39,821 nt of DNA, taken from Bacillota bacterium (GTDB taxonomy: Bacteria > Bacillota > DTU025 > MWDF01). The position numbers and the translations under genes are program-made. Each line of letters starts with the position of its first letter. Within the stretch, counting starts at the first letter, position 1. This document shows positions 6,142 to 13,967 of the stretch, piece by piece. Below the pieces are notes generated by a model. The model was not told where the DNA came from. It saw only the letters and a list, made by a program, of their open reading frames with translations, and made no database searches. The stretch is from contig JAKQNF010000004.1 of the NCBI GenBank assembly GCA_029565935.1, positions 1 to 39,821 of the forward strand, written 5' to 3'.

Positions 6142-7221
6142 CTAGGGCGTTGTGCTCGTAATCGAGGGCATCATCAGCTTCCTTATCATCAGGTCCAGCT
6201 GATCGGCCTCTGCATTCATTTCCAGCTGCAATGTAAATTCCTCGATCCTCTCAAGTAGGGCCATGTTGGTCTTGTCCGCTGCCGCGATGGATTTGCGTAT
6301 CTCCTCGGCCGCCTCGTCGTTTTGGCCCTTCTCGATTAGTAGCTTTGCGAATGCCATATGTACGAAGGTGTTGTTGGGATCCTTCTTGACGGCACTTTCG
6401 AAGAACTTCCTGAACTGCGCATCATCGCCTAAAGCAGAGTAGGCTTTCGCTATCGTCACGTCAATGTAGGCATCCTTCGGCTCAGCCTTCCTTGCCTTCG
6501 AATAATAGCTGATGGCCGCCTTATAGTCTTCCGCGGCGAAGGCCTTCCTGCCAAGCACCCTCTTGTCTAGGATCTTTATCTTCGAGCTTTCCTCAAGGGC
6601 CTTGTACCAGGCTTGGGAAGTCTGGAGCTCAAGGTCGATCTCCATGGTCGTCTTGATGAAGTCCTTCGTCTCCTCATATACGAGGTTGGGGCTGGTTTCC
6701 TTCCTCTTCAGGTACTCCGCGTACAGCATCTCCTCGGTGACTTCAGGGATGTTCCACTGGGTTTCCGGGTACTTGTCCACGGTGTACATCTCTATCATGT
6801 ACTGCTTGAAAGAAGCTTCAGTGAATCCCCATGAAGACAAGAAAGCCTCCCATTCGGCCTGCGACTGGGTCTGGCCTTTTTGGTCCGTTATGGACTTATC
6901 AATCTCTTCAATGTTCGCTACGTAACCCTTCTTAGCCGCGTCAAGAAGGACGACTTTCTGTTCGACGAGCATATCCATGACCGCTACTCTGAGATCGTCG
7001 ATATTATCGTCAGTGATCCTTTGCGTCCCTCCTATCTGGTCGTAATAGTTCTTTACCTCGCGCTCCAGCTCATAGAGGTAGATCGGTTTCCCGTTGACCG
7101 TCGCGACCTCGGTCATGCTCCTGTCATGCTGACGGTCGAGGACTATAAAGGCTATGAATCCCAGCAGTATCAGCACCAGAGCCGACCAACGTATCAGAGT
7201 GCCCTTCGATTTTTTCGCCAC
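6142..7221 (-). CDS. Membrane-anchored SurA-N-like chaperone with C-terminal TPR repeats
   Basis: The protein has 359 residues from a GTG start at 7221 with GGAGGT well placed upstream. A short basic N-terminus is followed by one transmembrane helix (about 11-28). Residues 38-185 resemble the SurA N-terminal/trigger-factor-like peptide-binding domain: VATVNGKPIYLYELEREV, a long helical region, and a NIPEVTEEMLYAEYLK stretch. The usual parvulin PPIase domain is absent. Instead residues about 225-335 form roughly three TPR repeats (AAISYYSKARKAEPKDAYI, then KFFESAVKKDPNNT). This fits a periplasm-facing chaperone or assembly factor rather than an isomerase. It lies upstream of the DUF6305 operon but that operon has its own promoter. 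Domain calls are by pattern only. Confidence 0.75.
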   Translation of the reverse strand: MAKKSKGTLIRWSALVLILLGFIAFIVLDRQHDRSMTEVATVNGKPIYLYELEREVKNYYDQIGGTQRITDDNIDDLRVAVMDMLVEQKVVLLDAAKKGYVANIEEIDKSITDQKGQTQSQAEWEAFLSSWGFTEASFKQYMIEMYTVDKYPETQWNIPEVTEEMLYAEYLKRKETSPNLVYEETKDFIKTTMEIDLELQTSQAWYKALEESSKIKILDKRVLGRKAFAAEDYKAAISYYSKARKAEPKDAYIDVTIAKAYSALGDDAQFRKFFESAVKKDPNNTFVHMAFAKLLIEKGQNDEAAEEIRKSIAAADKTNMALLERIEEFTLQLEMNAEADQLDLMIRKLMMPSITSTTP

Positions 7222-7547
7222 GTCTTACCTCCACAACAGAATACAACCCTGGATGACAGGGCTGCAGATTAGCATGTCCGAGCGCGGCATAGCGTTTATG
7301 GCGGCCTAGACATGGTTCATAGTATAATAATACCATCAATAGAAGCTTTGCGACGAAGTATATGGATATTGGGTAAGAAAATGTTATATGGCATCCGTAG
7401 TCCGCAGATAGCATGATGAATCCATTTTATGGGCCACATGAGCTGCGGTCAAGGTGCTAGCCTCGAATATGCATCATTTGCATAGACAGCCGTGGAACGC
7501 CAGGTGGACCCAAAACGTTCCCGGAATATGATGTCAGGGGGATGACT
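7222..7547. other. Divergent intergenic region, no gene seen
   Basis: The 326 bases between the minus-strand chaperone gene and the plus-strand propeller gene contain no ORF with an SD. An AT-rich stretch near 7320-7400 includes TATAAT at 7323-7328 (plus), but no matching -35 box in either direction. Promoters for both genes are expected here and I cannot place them. Confidence 0.5.
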
Positions 7548-8003
7548 ATGAGACGTTGTTGGCCGATCGTGCTTCTCTTGTTTCTGATCATCAGTCCCGT
7601 GAACGCTAAAGGAGGTCCTAGTCAGGCATGGAGGCTGGAGCTTGACGGAATTGGCCCATCCGCGGCCTCTCCTTCCGTGGGACTCGCCGTATCGTCGGGC
7701 AGCAGGGTGGTCCTGGTATCGAAGGAAGGGAACGTCAAGTGGGACTGGACGGCGGGGGACGGCGTCACCCATATGGCCTTCGATGCAGGAGGTAATCTGT
7801 ACGTAACCTACTCTGACAAGCTTGCCAAGTTGGACGCCTCGGGCACCTTGCGGTGGACAAGGGATACTTACAGCCGCGCATACTCGCTCGGAGTGCTTCC
7901 CGACGGCAGGCCCGTCCTGGGGTATGATAAGGGCGTTTTGTGCTTCGACGAAGACGGCAAGAAGGCATGGGAGCATTATGCACAGGAGGAATGCGACACC
8001 TGA
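7548..8003 (+). CDS. Exported beta-propeller-like protein, N-terminal part ending at an in-frame TGA
   Basis: The start at 7548 has AGGGGG six bases upstream; the ATG at 7542 directly abuts that SD and is unlikely. Residues 1-20 form a signal peptide (PIVLLLFLIISPVNA). The rest shows repeated short strands typical of PQQ- or WD-like propeller blades, for example VVLVSKEGNVKWDW, LAKLDASGTLRWTRD and VLCFDEDGKKAWEHY. The frame stops at TGA 8001-8003 and continues open without shift to 8624 with more of the same pattern, so the intact protein would have about 358 residues. A nonsense mutation, sequencing error or recoding are possible. The gene precedes another exported unknown. Confidence 0.7.
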   Translation: MRRCWPIVLLLFLIISPVNAKGGPSQAWRLELDGIGPSAASPSVGLAVSSGSRVVLVSKEGNVKWDWTAGDGVTHMAFDAGGNLYVTYSDKLAKLDASGTLRWTRDTYSRAYSLGVLPDGRPVLGYDKGVLCFDEDGKKAWEHYAQEECDT

Positions 8004-8624
8004 GTGCCCAAGGCGCCGGGGCCGGTCAGGTCCCTCTTATTCCTTGATACGTACAGACTTCTAATACTAGGAGAGGTGTTCGACGTATCGGACCAGGAAA
8101 GAGCGTACGGGTACGACTACATCAACATAGTCGACACCAGGGACGGCTACACCGATAGACAGTTCGAGGCGATAAAACCGAACGATATAGTGCAAATAGT
8201 AAAGCTAGGTACCGGATCGGTGATAGTATCGGCTGAACCGGCGGGGGTGGTGGGATGGAACACCGTCGATGTAAACGCTCTTGACTGGGTCAGCAAGGGG
8301 ATCGCCCCGCTGTACATGGCAGCAGGGCCGGAAGGGACGGCTTTGTTGGTGGGTGAGGACGGCCTGTCGCTCACGCTGCTCGATACCAAAGATGGTACGC
8401 GCATCATGTCAGGACGCCTGGCGCAAATAGCGGTAGGGGATCCTATATTCTTTGAAGGTATGTTCATCGTACCAACACAGGGCGGTATCGAGATACTCGG
8501 ACCGGATATCGTTAAGGTAGGGTCCGTTGTTATAGAAGGCTATGGTGACAAGGCAGGCATCCTTGGAGTAACTGACGGTTTCTATTTCGTGGGCGAAGAT
8601 TTGGTGGCGAAATTCGGATTCTAA
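8004..8624 (+). CDS. Beta-propeller-like protein, C-terminal part after the in-frame TGA
   Basis: This 206-residue frame follows the TGA directly and in the same frame. It could start at GTG 8004, with AGGAGG at 7984-7989 about 14 bases away, but that spacing is poor and the product would lack a signal peptide. Blade-like repeats continue (YDYINIVDTRDGYTDRQF, LSLTLLDTKDGTRIMSGR, GIEILGPDIVKVGS). I read 7548-8624 as one gene with a premature stop. It ends 18 bases before the next gene and is probably cotranscribed with it. Confidence 0.65.
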   Translation: MPKAPGPVRSLLFLDTYRLLILGEVFDVSDQERAYGYDYINIVDTRDGYTDRQFEAIKPNDIVQIVKLGTGSVIVSAEPAGVVGWNTVDVNALDWVSKGIAPLYMAAGPEGTALLVGEDGLSLTLLDTKDGTRIMSGRLAQIAVGDPIFFEGMFIVPTQGGIEILGPDIVKVGSVVIEGYGDKAGILGVTDGFYFVGEDLVAKFGF

Positions 8625-8642
8625 TCAGATGGGAGCGTTCAC

Positions 8643-9704
8643 ATGTTTGGAACAGACAAAAGGAAGTCCGCATTCGTAGCTCTGTTGTCGATGATCCTGC
8701 TGCTGATACCCGGTTCACTTGCCATCATGGCCGCAGAGCCGGCCTACAAGGTGATCAGGGACATAGAGGCGGTGCCTGTAATCGAAGGGGCTTACAGGGA
8801 TGACGTACTCGCTGAAAACACCCTTAAATCGATGGACCTGGAACATGACGTGGTGGGGACCCTAAGAAAGGAAGAGGTCAGGATATTCTTCGTGGACCAG
8901 TACGTAGACGATGTGGCCCTGTGGTATGAGAAGGCGCTGGGATATCCAAGCCTTACGATCGAAGACCTAGGCGTCACGGAGAAGGTGGAGCCGGGAGGGG
9001 AGAGCCCTGTCTACTTTTTATACGAGTACTACAACTTCCCGGATTACGATGGCTATGACCAGCTTGGCAACCTTGTCTGGCCGGGGGTCTTCATAACCAG
9101 GGAGCTTGCCCTTACGAGGCGTACTTGGATGAGGGGAGCGATACTCCAGACGGCAAGCTACGGCTGGTTTTTCAAAGACGCGGATAATTCGGTGACAGAC
9201 GTGATGGTATACGTCACGGACGCCGGCTTCGATTTCCAGAAGATGACATATGCCAAGCGGACCGCGGTGATAGTATCCTGGGAGGTCTACGAACCTTACA
9301 ACAACGAGGCCATGACGGCCGTAGAGAACGACCCTGAACTGGAACTTTGGATGAAGGACGTCGAAGACTACGCGCAGATGCTCATAGACGATCCGCCGAC
9401 CCCCGAGATGCTCGACGTGCCCATCCATAAGGATATGCTGTTCGACCCGTTCACGACCGCGATGTACATGATGGAGGGCGAACCCATGTACACGTTCTTC
9501 TGGGATGTGGAACCGGCCGAGGCCATGCGCATGTATTCGGAGGAGCTCATGTTGAAGCCCTTAGAATATGAAGGAGGGTGGGTCTTCCTGTTCTCAGGAA
9601 GGCTGCCGTACCCGATGCATGCGCTCTACGTATATCCGAACGAGTTTGAGGGGGTCCCCTTTAAGACGGTGGTATTCGTCAGGAAGGAAGTCGTGACGAA
9701 ATAG
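8643..9704 (+). CDS. Exported protein of unknown function
   Basis: The protein has 353 residues; GGGAG lies eight bases before ATG 8643. Residues 8-31 look like a signal peptide (ALLSMILLLIPGSLAIMAAE). The mature protein is acidic, rich in Tyr, Asp and Glu, with no cysteine-rich, repeat or membrane regions. Stretches such as VRIFFVDQYVDDVALWYEKALG and a final PFKTVVFVRKE suggest a mixed alpha/beta fold. I recognise no family. It follows the propeller-like gene at 18 bases and the two may work together at the cell envelope. Confidence 0.85.
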   Translation: MFGTDKRKSAFVALLSMILLLIPGSLAIMAAEPAYKVIRDIEAVPVIEGAYRDDVLAENTLKSMDLEHDVVGTLRKEEVRIFFVDQYVDDVALWYEKALGYPSLTIEDLGVTEKVEPGGESPVYFLYEYYNFPDYDGYDQLGNLVWPGVFITRELALTRRTWMRGAILQTASYGWFFKDADNSVTDVMVYVTDAGFDFQKMTYAKRTAVIVSWEVYEPYNNEAMTAVENDPELELWMKDVEDYAQMLIDDPPTPEMLDVPIHKDMLFDPFTTAMYMMEGEPMYTFFWDVEPAEAMRMYSEELMLKPLEYEGGWVFLFSGRLPYPMHALYVYPNEFEGVPFKTVVFVRKEVVTK

Positions 9705-9973
9705 GGTCTGCAGAAAGGAAATCATCGAGTTATCATGCTCTCGTGGGTAAAGCTGGTTTGCTCTCCTGACGGGAGCATTTTGACTAGATGACAAGCAGCT
9801 TCCTTGAGCGTAAGGATCTCCAGGCTGACTATCACGATCTTGATTGAAGATAAGATCATTAAAACGGGAAGGGACCTCATAAAAGCCGTCACCGACATAG
9901 ACTCCGCTGGGGAAGACGGTATCATTTGCCCTGTGCTTATAGGAATCGCGCGTCCGGCACGGGCCGATATGCA
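9705..9973. other. Intergenic region with a possible gene remnant
   Basis: No convincing gene is present. One plus-strand frame from ATG 9735 reads 18 codons to a TGA at 9789, then stays open for 61 codons to 9977 with a protein-like sequence (ITILIEDKIIKTGRDLIKAV). It has no good SD and overlaps the -35 box of the rplM promoter, so it is probably chance or a decayed gene. A weak terminator lies at 9760-9782. Confidence 0.35.
9760..9782 (+). terminator. Weak terminator after the unknown exported gene
   Basis: GCTCTC (9760-9765) pairs with GGGAGC (9771-9776), including one G-T pair, followed by ATTTT. It is 56 bases after the stop at 9704 and may end the 7548-9704 transcript. Confidence 0.4.
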
Positions 9974-10002
9974 TTGACAAGCGAATAGCCACAGATTAAA
10001 AT
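9974..10002 (+). promoter_or_regulatory. Promoter of rplM-rpsI
   Basis: TTGACA (9974-9979), a 17-base spacer and TAAAAT (9997-10002) make a near-consensus sigma70 promoter. Start is predicted near 10009, giving a leader of about 100 bases. Confidence 0.85.
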
Positions 10003-10009
10003 TATTAAG

Positions 10010-10110
10010 CGAGTCACTTAGCCGGCTCGAGTTTTCATTTGGGTCGAGGCGCGGAGTTTCCCGGACACCTCGCTTTGACTTAATAGTCAAGACAACTGGG
10101 AGGGACGAGA
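10010..10110 (+). promoter_or_regulatory. Structured rplM leader, possible ribosomal-protein autoregulation site
   Basis: The 5' UTR can fold into CGAGG (10044-10048) with CCTCG (10067-10071) enclosing a smaller CGG/CCG pair, and a hairpin TTGACT/AGTCAA (10075-10090) just before the SD (GGGAGGG). L13 leaders that bind the product are known in other bacteria; I do not recognise this as a described one. Confidence 0.4.
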
Positions 10111-10548
10111 ATGTACCGCTCTTTCATGGCTAAGCCGGAAGAGATAGAACGCAAGTGGTATGTAGTCGACGCAGAGGGCAAGACCCTGGGTCGTCTGGCA
10201 AGCCAGGTCGCGGCTATACTCAGGGGCAAGCATAAGCCTACCTTCACGCCGCACGTCGACTGCGGGGACCACGTCATCATAATCAACGCTGAGAAGGTAG
10301 TCCTTACCGGCAACAAGCTTAAGAACAAGATCTATTACAGGCATACGATGTACCCCGGAGGGTTAAGGGCCGTACCGTACGGCAAGTTCCTCGAGACACA
10401 GCCCGAGAAGGCGGTCGAGAGGGCGATAAAGGGAATGATACCGCATACGAGGCTGGGCAAGAGGATCGGCATGAAACTGAAGGTTTACAAAGGACCGGAA
10501 CATCCGCATGCCGCACAGATGCCTGAACCTCTGGATATCAAGGCTTAG
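10111..10548 (+). CDS. rplM: 50S ribosomal protein L13
   Basis: The 145-residue protein begins [20 protein letters not shown] and continues with the family hallmarks [35 protein letters not shown] and the [20 protein letters not shown] region near the C-terminus. L13 binds 23S rRNA early in assembly of the large subunit. GGGAGGGACGAG precedes the ATG. It is followed 26 bases later by rpsI, the usual bacterial pairing, under the promoter at 9974. Nothing is unusual about length or key regions. Confidence 0.98.
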   Translation: MYRSFMAKPEEIERKWYVVDAEGKTLGRLASQVAAILRGKHKPTFTPHVDCGDHVIIINAEKVVLTGNKLKNKIYYRHTMYPGGLRAVPYGKFLETQPEKAVERAIKGMIPHTRLGKRIGMKLKVYKGPEHPHAAQMPEPLDIKA

Positions 10549-10574
10549 GCCGGGTAGGAAAGGAGATCGAACCT

Positions 10575-10967
10575 ATGGCGGTTTTACAGTACAGCGGAAC
10601 AGGCAGGAGAAAGTGCTCCGTAGCCAGGGTCAGACTCGTACCCGGCTCGGGCAACGTCACGATAAACGGCAGGCAGATGGCCGACTATCTAGGACGCCGG
10701 GTACTTGAGCTGGTCGTGATGGCGCCGCTCAAGCTGACGAACAACGAGGGCAAGTACGACATTCTGGTGAACGTAAGGGGCGGCGGAACGACAGGGCAGG
10801 CCGGTGCCGTAAGGCATGGCATCGCAAGGGCTCTTGTGCAGTCCGACGCAGAGCTAAGGGCTTCATTGAAGAAGGCAGGGTTCCTCACAAGGGACGACAG
10901 GATGAAGGAGCGCCGCAAGTACGGCCTCAAGAAGGCCAGGAAGGCGCCTCAGTTCTCCAAGAGGTAA
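10575..10967 (+). CDS. rpsI: 30S ribosomal protein S9
   Basis: The 130-residue protein has the expected [16 protein letters not shown] opening, the [21 protein letters not shown] core and the basic tail [16 protein letters not shown]; the final Lys-Arg reaches the P-site tRNA in the ribosome. AAAGGAG lies upstream of ATG 10575. A strong terminator follows at 11000-11030, closing the rplM-rpsI operon. Confidence 0.98.
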   Translation: MAVLQYSGTGRRKCSVARVRLVPGSGNVTINGRQMADYLGRRVLELVVMAPLKLTNNEGKYDILVNVRGGGTTGQAGAVRHGIARALVQSDAELRASLKKAGFLTRDDRMKERRKYGLKKARKAPQFSKR

Positions 10968-10999
10968 TCCACATAATCGTATAACCTCGCTTAAAGGAG

Positions 11000-11030
11000 A
11001 AGGCCCGCAGCAAGAGCTGCGGGCCTTTTC
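11000..11030 (+). terminator. Terminator of rplM-rpsI
   Basis: AAGGCCCGCAGC (11000-11011) pairs perfectly with GCTGCGGGCCTT (11016-11027) over an AAGA loop, followed by TTC. The convergent thiamine operon ends at 11046, and the same stem with a weaker T-rich tail may also stop that transcript. Confidence 0.93.
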
Positions 11031-11045
11031 TCATGTGAATTCATC

Positions 11046-11780
11046 CTAATCGTCGGCACCTAATGCCTTGGCTACTAGCTCATATGCCTTGTCCCTGCCG
11101 GCCTTTTCGGGCTCGATGCGGGCTACTACCCTGGCCGGCCTCGAAGACAGGACGTAGACTACATCGGACAGGAAACACGCCTCATATATGTCGTGCGTGC
11201 TCATAAGGACCGTAAGCCCAAGCTCCGTCTTTACCTCAAGCAGCCATCTTTGCATCTGCCTCCTGGTAAGCGCGTCGAGGGCCCCCAAAGGCTCGTCCAG
11301 TATCAAGAAGCGCCTTTTCTGCATGACCGTCCTGAGCAAGGCGACTCTTTGCCTCATGCCGCCTGATAGGTCGCTGGGAAGGTACTCCTCGAAACCCGAC
11401 AGGCCGAACACCGGTATGAGCCTCATGGCATCCAGCCTGGCCGAGGCGACATCCCCGCCGCTGAGGTCGGTACCCAAAACGGCGTTTCCGATCGTGCTCC
11501 TCCAGGGTAAAAGCAGGTCCTTCTGCGGCATGTACGAGCACATCTCCGGCATATGGACAGTGCTTCCAGGACTTTTCGGCAGCTTCCCTGACAGGATGGA
11601 GAAGAAAGTGCTCTTGCCGCAGCCGGACGGCCCCAGCAAGCTTACGAACTCGCCCCTCCTCACCTCGAGGTCGATGCCGTCTAGGACCTGGACGTGTCCG
11701 TGCTTCAGGCTTTTGTAGGAGAAGCTCAGGCCGTCAACCTTCAGCATGAGGCCCTTAAGCCCTACTTCGGCATCCGTCAT
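11046..11780 (-). CDS. thiZ: ABC transporter ATPase for thiamine precursor uptake (ThiZ-like)
   Basis: The protein has 244 residues from ATG 11780, which overlaps the stop of the binding-protein gene in an ATGA; a longer frame to 11930 would run far into that gene. Motifs in order are Walker A GPSGCGKST, Q-loop MPQKDLLLPW, signature LSGGMRQR, Walker B FLILDEP and the switch histidine in STHD. This is the nitrate/sulfonate/HMP type of ABC ATPase that powers import through a ThiX-like permease. It is the last gene of a TPP-riboswitch operon, which is why a thiamine-precursor role is favoured. A start at 11747 is an alternative. Confidence 0.88.
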   Translation of the reverse strand: MTDAEVGLKGLMLKVDGLSFSYKSLKHGHVQVLDGIDLEVRRGEFVSLLGPSGCGKSTFFSILSGKLPKSPGSTVHMPEMCSYMPQKDLLLPWRSTIGNAVLGTDLSGGDVASARLDAMRLIPVFGLSGFEEYLPSDLSGGMRQRVALLRTVMQKRRFLILDEPLGALDALTRRQMQRWLLEVKTELGLTVLMSTHDIYEACFLSDVVYVLSSRPARVVARIEPEKAGRDKAYELVAKALGADD

Positions 11781-12745
11781 GGCAGCAGCTCGTTTGTGAA
11801 GAACTTGTCGGGATCCTGGCCCGTCTTCGCCAGATCGTGCCCGCACATCCATTCGTAGAGCGACCTCCACGTCGACTGTTTCTGTATACCCCACTTGGAG
11901 GCGTCTTCGATGTACCTCGGAGAAAGCCACGCTTGGCTTTCCATCGCAAGCTTCTGGTTAATCTCGGGTGAGCGCTTGATCAGGATGTTCGCCGATTCGA
12001 CGGGGTTGGCGGCCGCGTAGGTGTATCCTCTCGAAGTCGCGTTTATGAAAGCCCTCGCCGTCGCCTTGTTTGTCTCCAGGTATTTCCTCGAAGTGATGAT
12101 GATGGGGGTGTAGTAGTCCGGGATGCCCGGTACGTCCCTAAGCATGACGGTGGAAAGCTCGATACCCCTTTGTTTGGCCTCGATGCCCTGCCAGCCCATG
12201 TAGATCCAGGCTATGTCGACGTCGCGGCCGAGCATGGCAAGCAGGTCGGCAGTGCCGATGACAAGCTCCTTTAGCTTGGAGGGATCTCCGCCGTCGGATC
12301 TGACCACGTCGGATATCATGGCCTTCTCCAGGGGAAGTCCCCAGCTGGCGAACGTCTTGCCTTGGAAGTCTTTGGGGCTTTTGATGCCGGACTTCTTAAG
12401 GAAAGCATAGGCGGAAGTATTATGCTGGATCACGGCCGCCACAGATACTATAGGTAGGCCCTCCGCCATCGCCGCCGTGGCCCATTCTTGGAAACTAATC
12501 CCGAAATCCACTTTACCGGACGCGACCAGCTGCTCTATCGAAAGGGCCTGGCTCTGCTCCATTATCTCCACGTCGAGCCCAGAGTCCTTGTAATAGCCTT
12601 TGTCCAGCGCCACGAAAAGCCCTGTATGGTTTGTATTCGGCACCCAGTCCAGCATTATCGCGACTTTCGTCGCCGATTCCGCAGCGGGGGCCGCGATAGA
12701 AAGTAAGATCAGCGCCAGCGCCGACAGAATCCAAATCCTTCTCAT
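11777..12745 (-). CDS. thiY: Substrate-binding protein for a thiamine precursor (ThiY/NMT1-like)
   Basis: The protein has 322 residues. ATG 12745 has GGGAGG upstream and overlaps the permease stop (ATGA). Residues 1-24 form a signal peptide. The mature protein opens with LDWVPNTNHTGLFVALDKGYY, the diagnostic start of the NMT1/THI5-like periplasmic binding proteins, and continues with the LVASGKVDFGISFQEW region. Proteins of this type bind formyl-aminopyrimidine or HMP, or other nitrogen heterocycles. The TPP riboswitch upstream makes a pyrimidine precursor of thiamine the likely ligand. The position between permease and ATPase genes completes a standard importer. Confidence 0.9.
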   Translation of the reverse strand: MRRIWILSALALILLSIAAPAAESATKVAIMLDWVPNTNHTGLFVALDKGYYKDSGLDVEIMEQSQALSIEQLVASGKVDFGISFQEWATAAMAEGLPIVSVAAVIQHNTSAYAFLKKSGIKSPKDFQGKTFASWGLPLEKAMISDVVRSDGGDPSKLKELVIGTADLLAMLGRDVDIAWIYMGWQGIEAKQRGIELSTVMLRDVPGIPDYYTPIIITSRKYLETNKATARAFINATSRGYTYAAANPVESANILIKRSPEINQKLAMESQAWLSPRYIEDASKWGIQKQSTWRSLYEWMCGHDLAKTGQDPDKFFTNELLP

Positions 12746-13521
12746 TTCTCTACCTCCCAAATATCCGTCTCTACGCGGTAGTACCATGGGGCGGCCTTCC
12801 TCGCCAGGAAGTTGACCCCGGAGAATATCGCCATACTAAGTCCCGCTATCACGAAAAGCACTGCGAAGACCCTGTCGGTCAGGAAGGAATGCGATGATCT
12901 TGTAAGGTAGACTCCCAAACCTTTTTGGGAACCCATCCACTCTGATACAACGGTCGCGATTATCGCATAGGTCGCGGACACCCTGATGCCGGTGAAGATG
13001 GAGGGCAATGAAGCGGGCCACCTGACCTTCCAGAACAAGCGCCAGCTCTTCGCCCCCATGCTCTTCGCAAGGTCGATGAGCTCCGGATCCGCGGACGACA
13101 GCCCGTCGACGACGCCAACGCAGATGGGGAAGAAGCATGCCAGCACCACAAGGAGCACCTTAGGCAGCATCCCGAAGCCGAACCACAGCACCAACAGCGG
13201 CGCTACGACGATCGTCGGCAGGCTCTGTGACGCTACCAGCAAAGGATACAGGGTCGATCTGAGGAACCTGGACGTGAAGACCGTTATCCCGAGAATCATC
13301 CCTGCCAGCGTAGACGCCGCCATGCCTATGAGCGCGGCCCATAGCGTCGCGAGCGTATGGCCGGCGAGCAGGGGAAGCGTCTCCCAGAATGCGGAGAACA
13401 CGGCCGTAGGGGACGGGAAGAGCCACTTGGGCACGTCGAACGTCCTCGTAATGCCCTCGATGATCGCCAGCACGAAAGCGGCGAGCAAGATGGGCCTTAG
13501 AACCCTCATCCACCTACGCAC
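12742..13521 (-). CDS. thiX: ABC transporter permease for thiamine precursor uptake (ThiX-like)
   Basis: The protein has 259 residues. The start is probably GTG 13521, which overlaps the upstream stop (GTGCGTAG); ATG 13509 is an alternative but has its SD too close. About six transmembrane helices are visible. The EAA loop, which docks the ATPase, is the ELIDLAKSMGAKSWRLFWKV region, followed by PASLPSIFTGIRVS. This is the BPD_transp_1 type used by nitrate, sulfonate and HMP importers. The gene is translationally coupled at both ends to its operon neighbours. Confidence 0.92.
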   Translation of the reverse strand: MRRWMRVLRPILLAAFVLAIIEGITRTFDVPKWLFPSPTAVFSAFWETLPLLAGHTLATLWAALIGMAASTLAGMILGITVFTSRFLRSTLYPLLVASQSLPTIVVAPLLVLWFGFGMLPKVLLVVLACFFPICVGVVDGLSSADPELIDLAKSMGAKSWRLFWKVRWPASLPSIFTGIRVSATYAIIATVVSEWMGSQKGLGVYLTRSSHSFLTDRVFAVLFVIAGLSMAIFSGVNFLARKAAPWYYRVETDIWEVEK

Positions 13522-13810
13522 GGTGTTTCGCCACCTTCTCCTCGATCGAGGAAGGATCGTCCGACTCCGACATCTTTACGTAGGTCATCACCGAGACGAT
13601 CCCGGAATCCTTCACCGCGCGGTGCGCCCTGTAAGCTATGTCCCAAAGCTTGTCCAGATCCCCTTCCATCGTGGTCTCGAAAGGTCCTACCTCATACCGT
13701 ACACCCGATCCTTTGATAACCTCGATCGCAAGGTCAACCGCACGGTAAAGCTCCTGCTTGGATCCCATCTCCATGGGAAGGACCTGTATAGCCAGACTCC
13801 CTTTAGCCAT
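13514..13810 (-). CDS. MTH1187/YkoF-type thiamine-binding protein
   Basis: The protein has 98 residues from ATG 13810 (GGAGGTGCG upstream); an ATG-started longer frame lacks support and would include the riboswitch terminator. The sequence has the ferredoxin-like pattern of the MTH1187 family: LAIQVLPME, then a helix, SGVRYEVGPFETTMEGD in the centre, and SVMTYVKMSES near the end. Members bind thiamine or related molecules and occur as lone domains or pairs. As the first gene after a TPP riboswitch and before an HMP-type importer, it probably buffers or senses thiamine compounds in the cytoplasm. Confidence 0.85.
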   Translation of the reverse strand: MAKGSLAIQVLPMEMGSKQELYRAVDLAIEVIKGSGVRYEVGPFETTMEGDLDKLWDIAYRAHRAVKDSGIVSVMTYVKMSESDDPSSIEEKVAKHRA

Positions 13811-13820
13811 TTCGCACCTC

Positions 13821-13853
13821 CAAAACAATGCGCAGGCCCTAAAGAGCCTGCGC
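13821..13853 (-). terminator. Expression-platform terminator of the TPP riboswitch
   Basis: On the minus strand GCGCAGGC (13853-13846) pairs perfectly with GCCTGCGC (13837-13830), followed by ATTGTTTTG. It lies between the aptamer and the SD of the first gene, as expected for ligand-induced termination. Confidence 0.8.
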
Positions 13854-13864
13854 AAACATCCATC

Positions 13865-13953
13865 ACTGGCACTACCTACGCCGGTATTAACCGGATCAGG
13901 TGATGACGGGTCGGCGGCATGAAGCCGCCCTCTCAGCTTGCGCTCCCCGGGCC
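13865..13953 (-). ncRNA. TPP riboswitch (THI element)
   Basis: The minus strand carries all the conserved parts in order: GGGGAGC, the core GCTGAGAGGG, a variable GGCGGC/GCCGCC stem, GACCC, then ACCTGATCCGGTTAATACC and GGCGTAGG. The pyrimidine-sensing GCTGAGA and the diphosphate-side CCTGATCCGG elements are intact. It sits between a strong promoter (13968-13996) and a terminator (13821-13853), so high TPP should stop transcription of the uptake operon. Confidence 0.97.
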
Positions 13954-13967
13954 TTATATTTTTCTAC

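Noticed and set aside
7449-7976. 175-codon minus-strand frame opposite the propeller-like gene
   Set aside because: No SD, low-complexity basic translation; the plus-strand frame has signal peptide and blade repeats.
7548-9977. UGA recoding as Trp across the genome
   Set aside because: Many intact genes in the window end in TGA (for example at 18290, 21970 and 30434), so UGA is a normal stop here.
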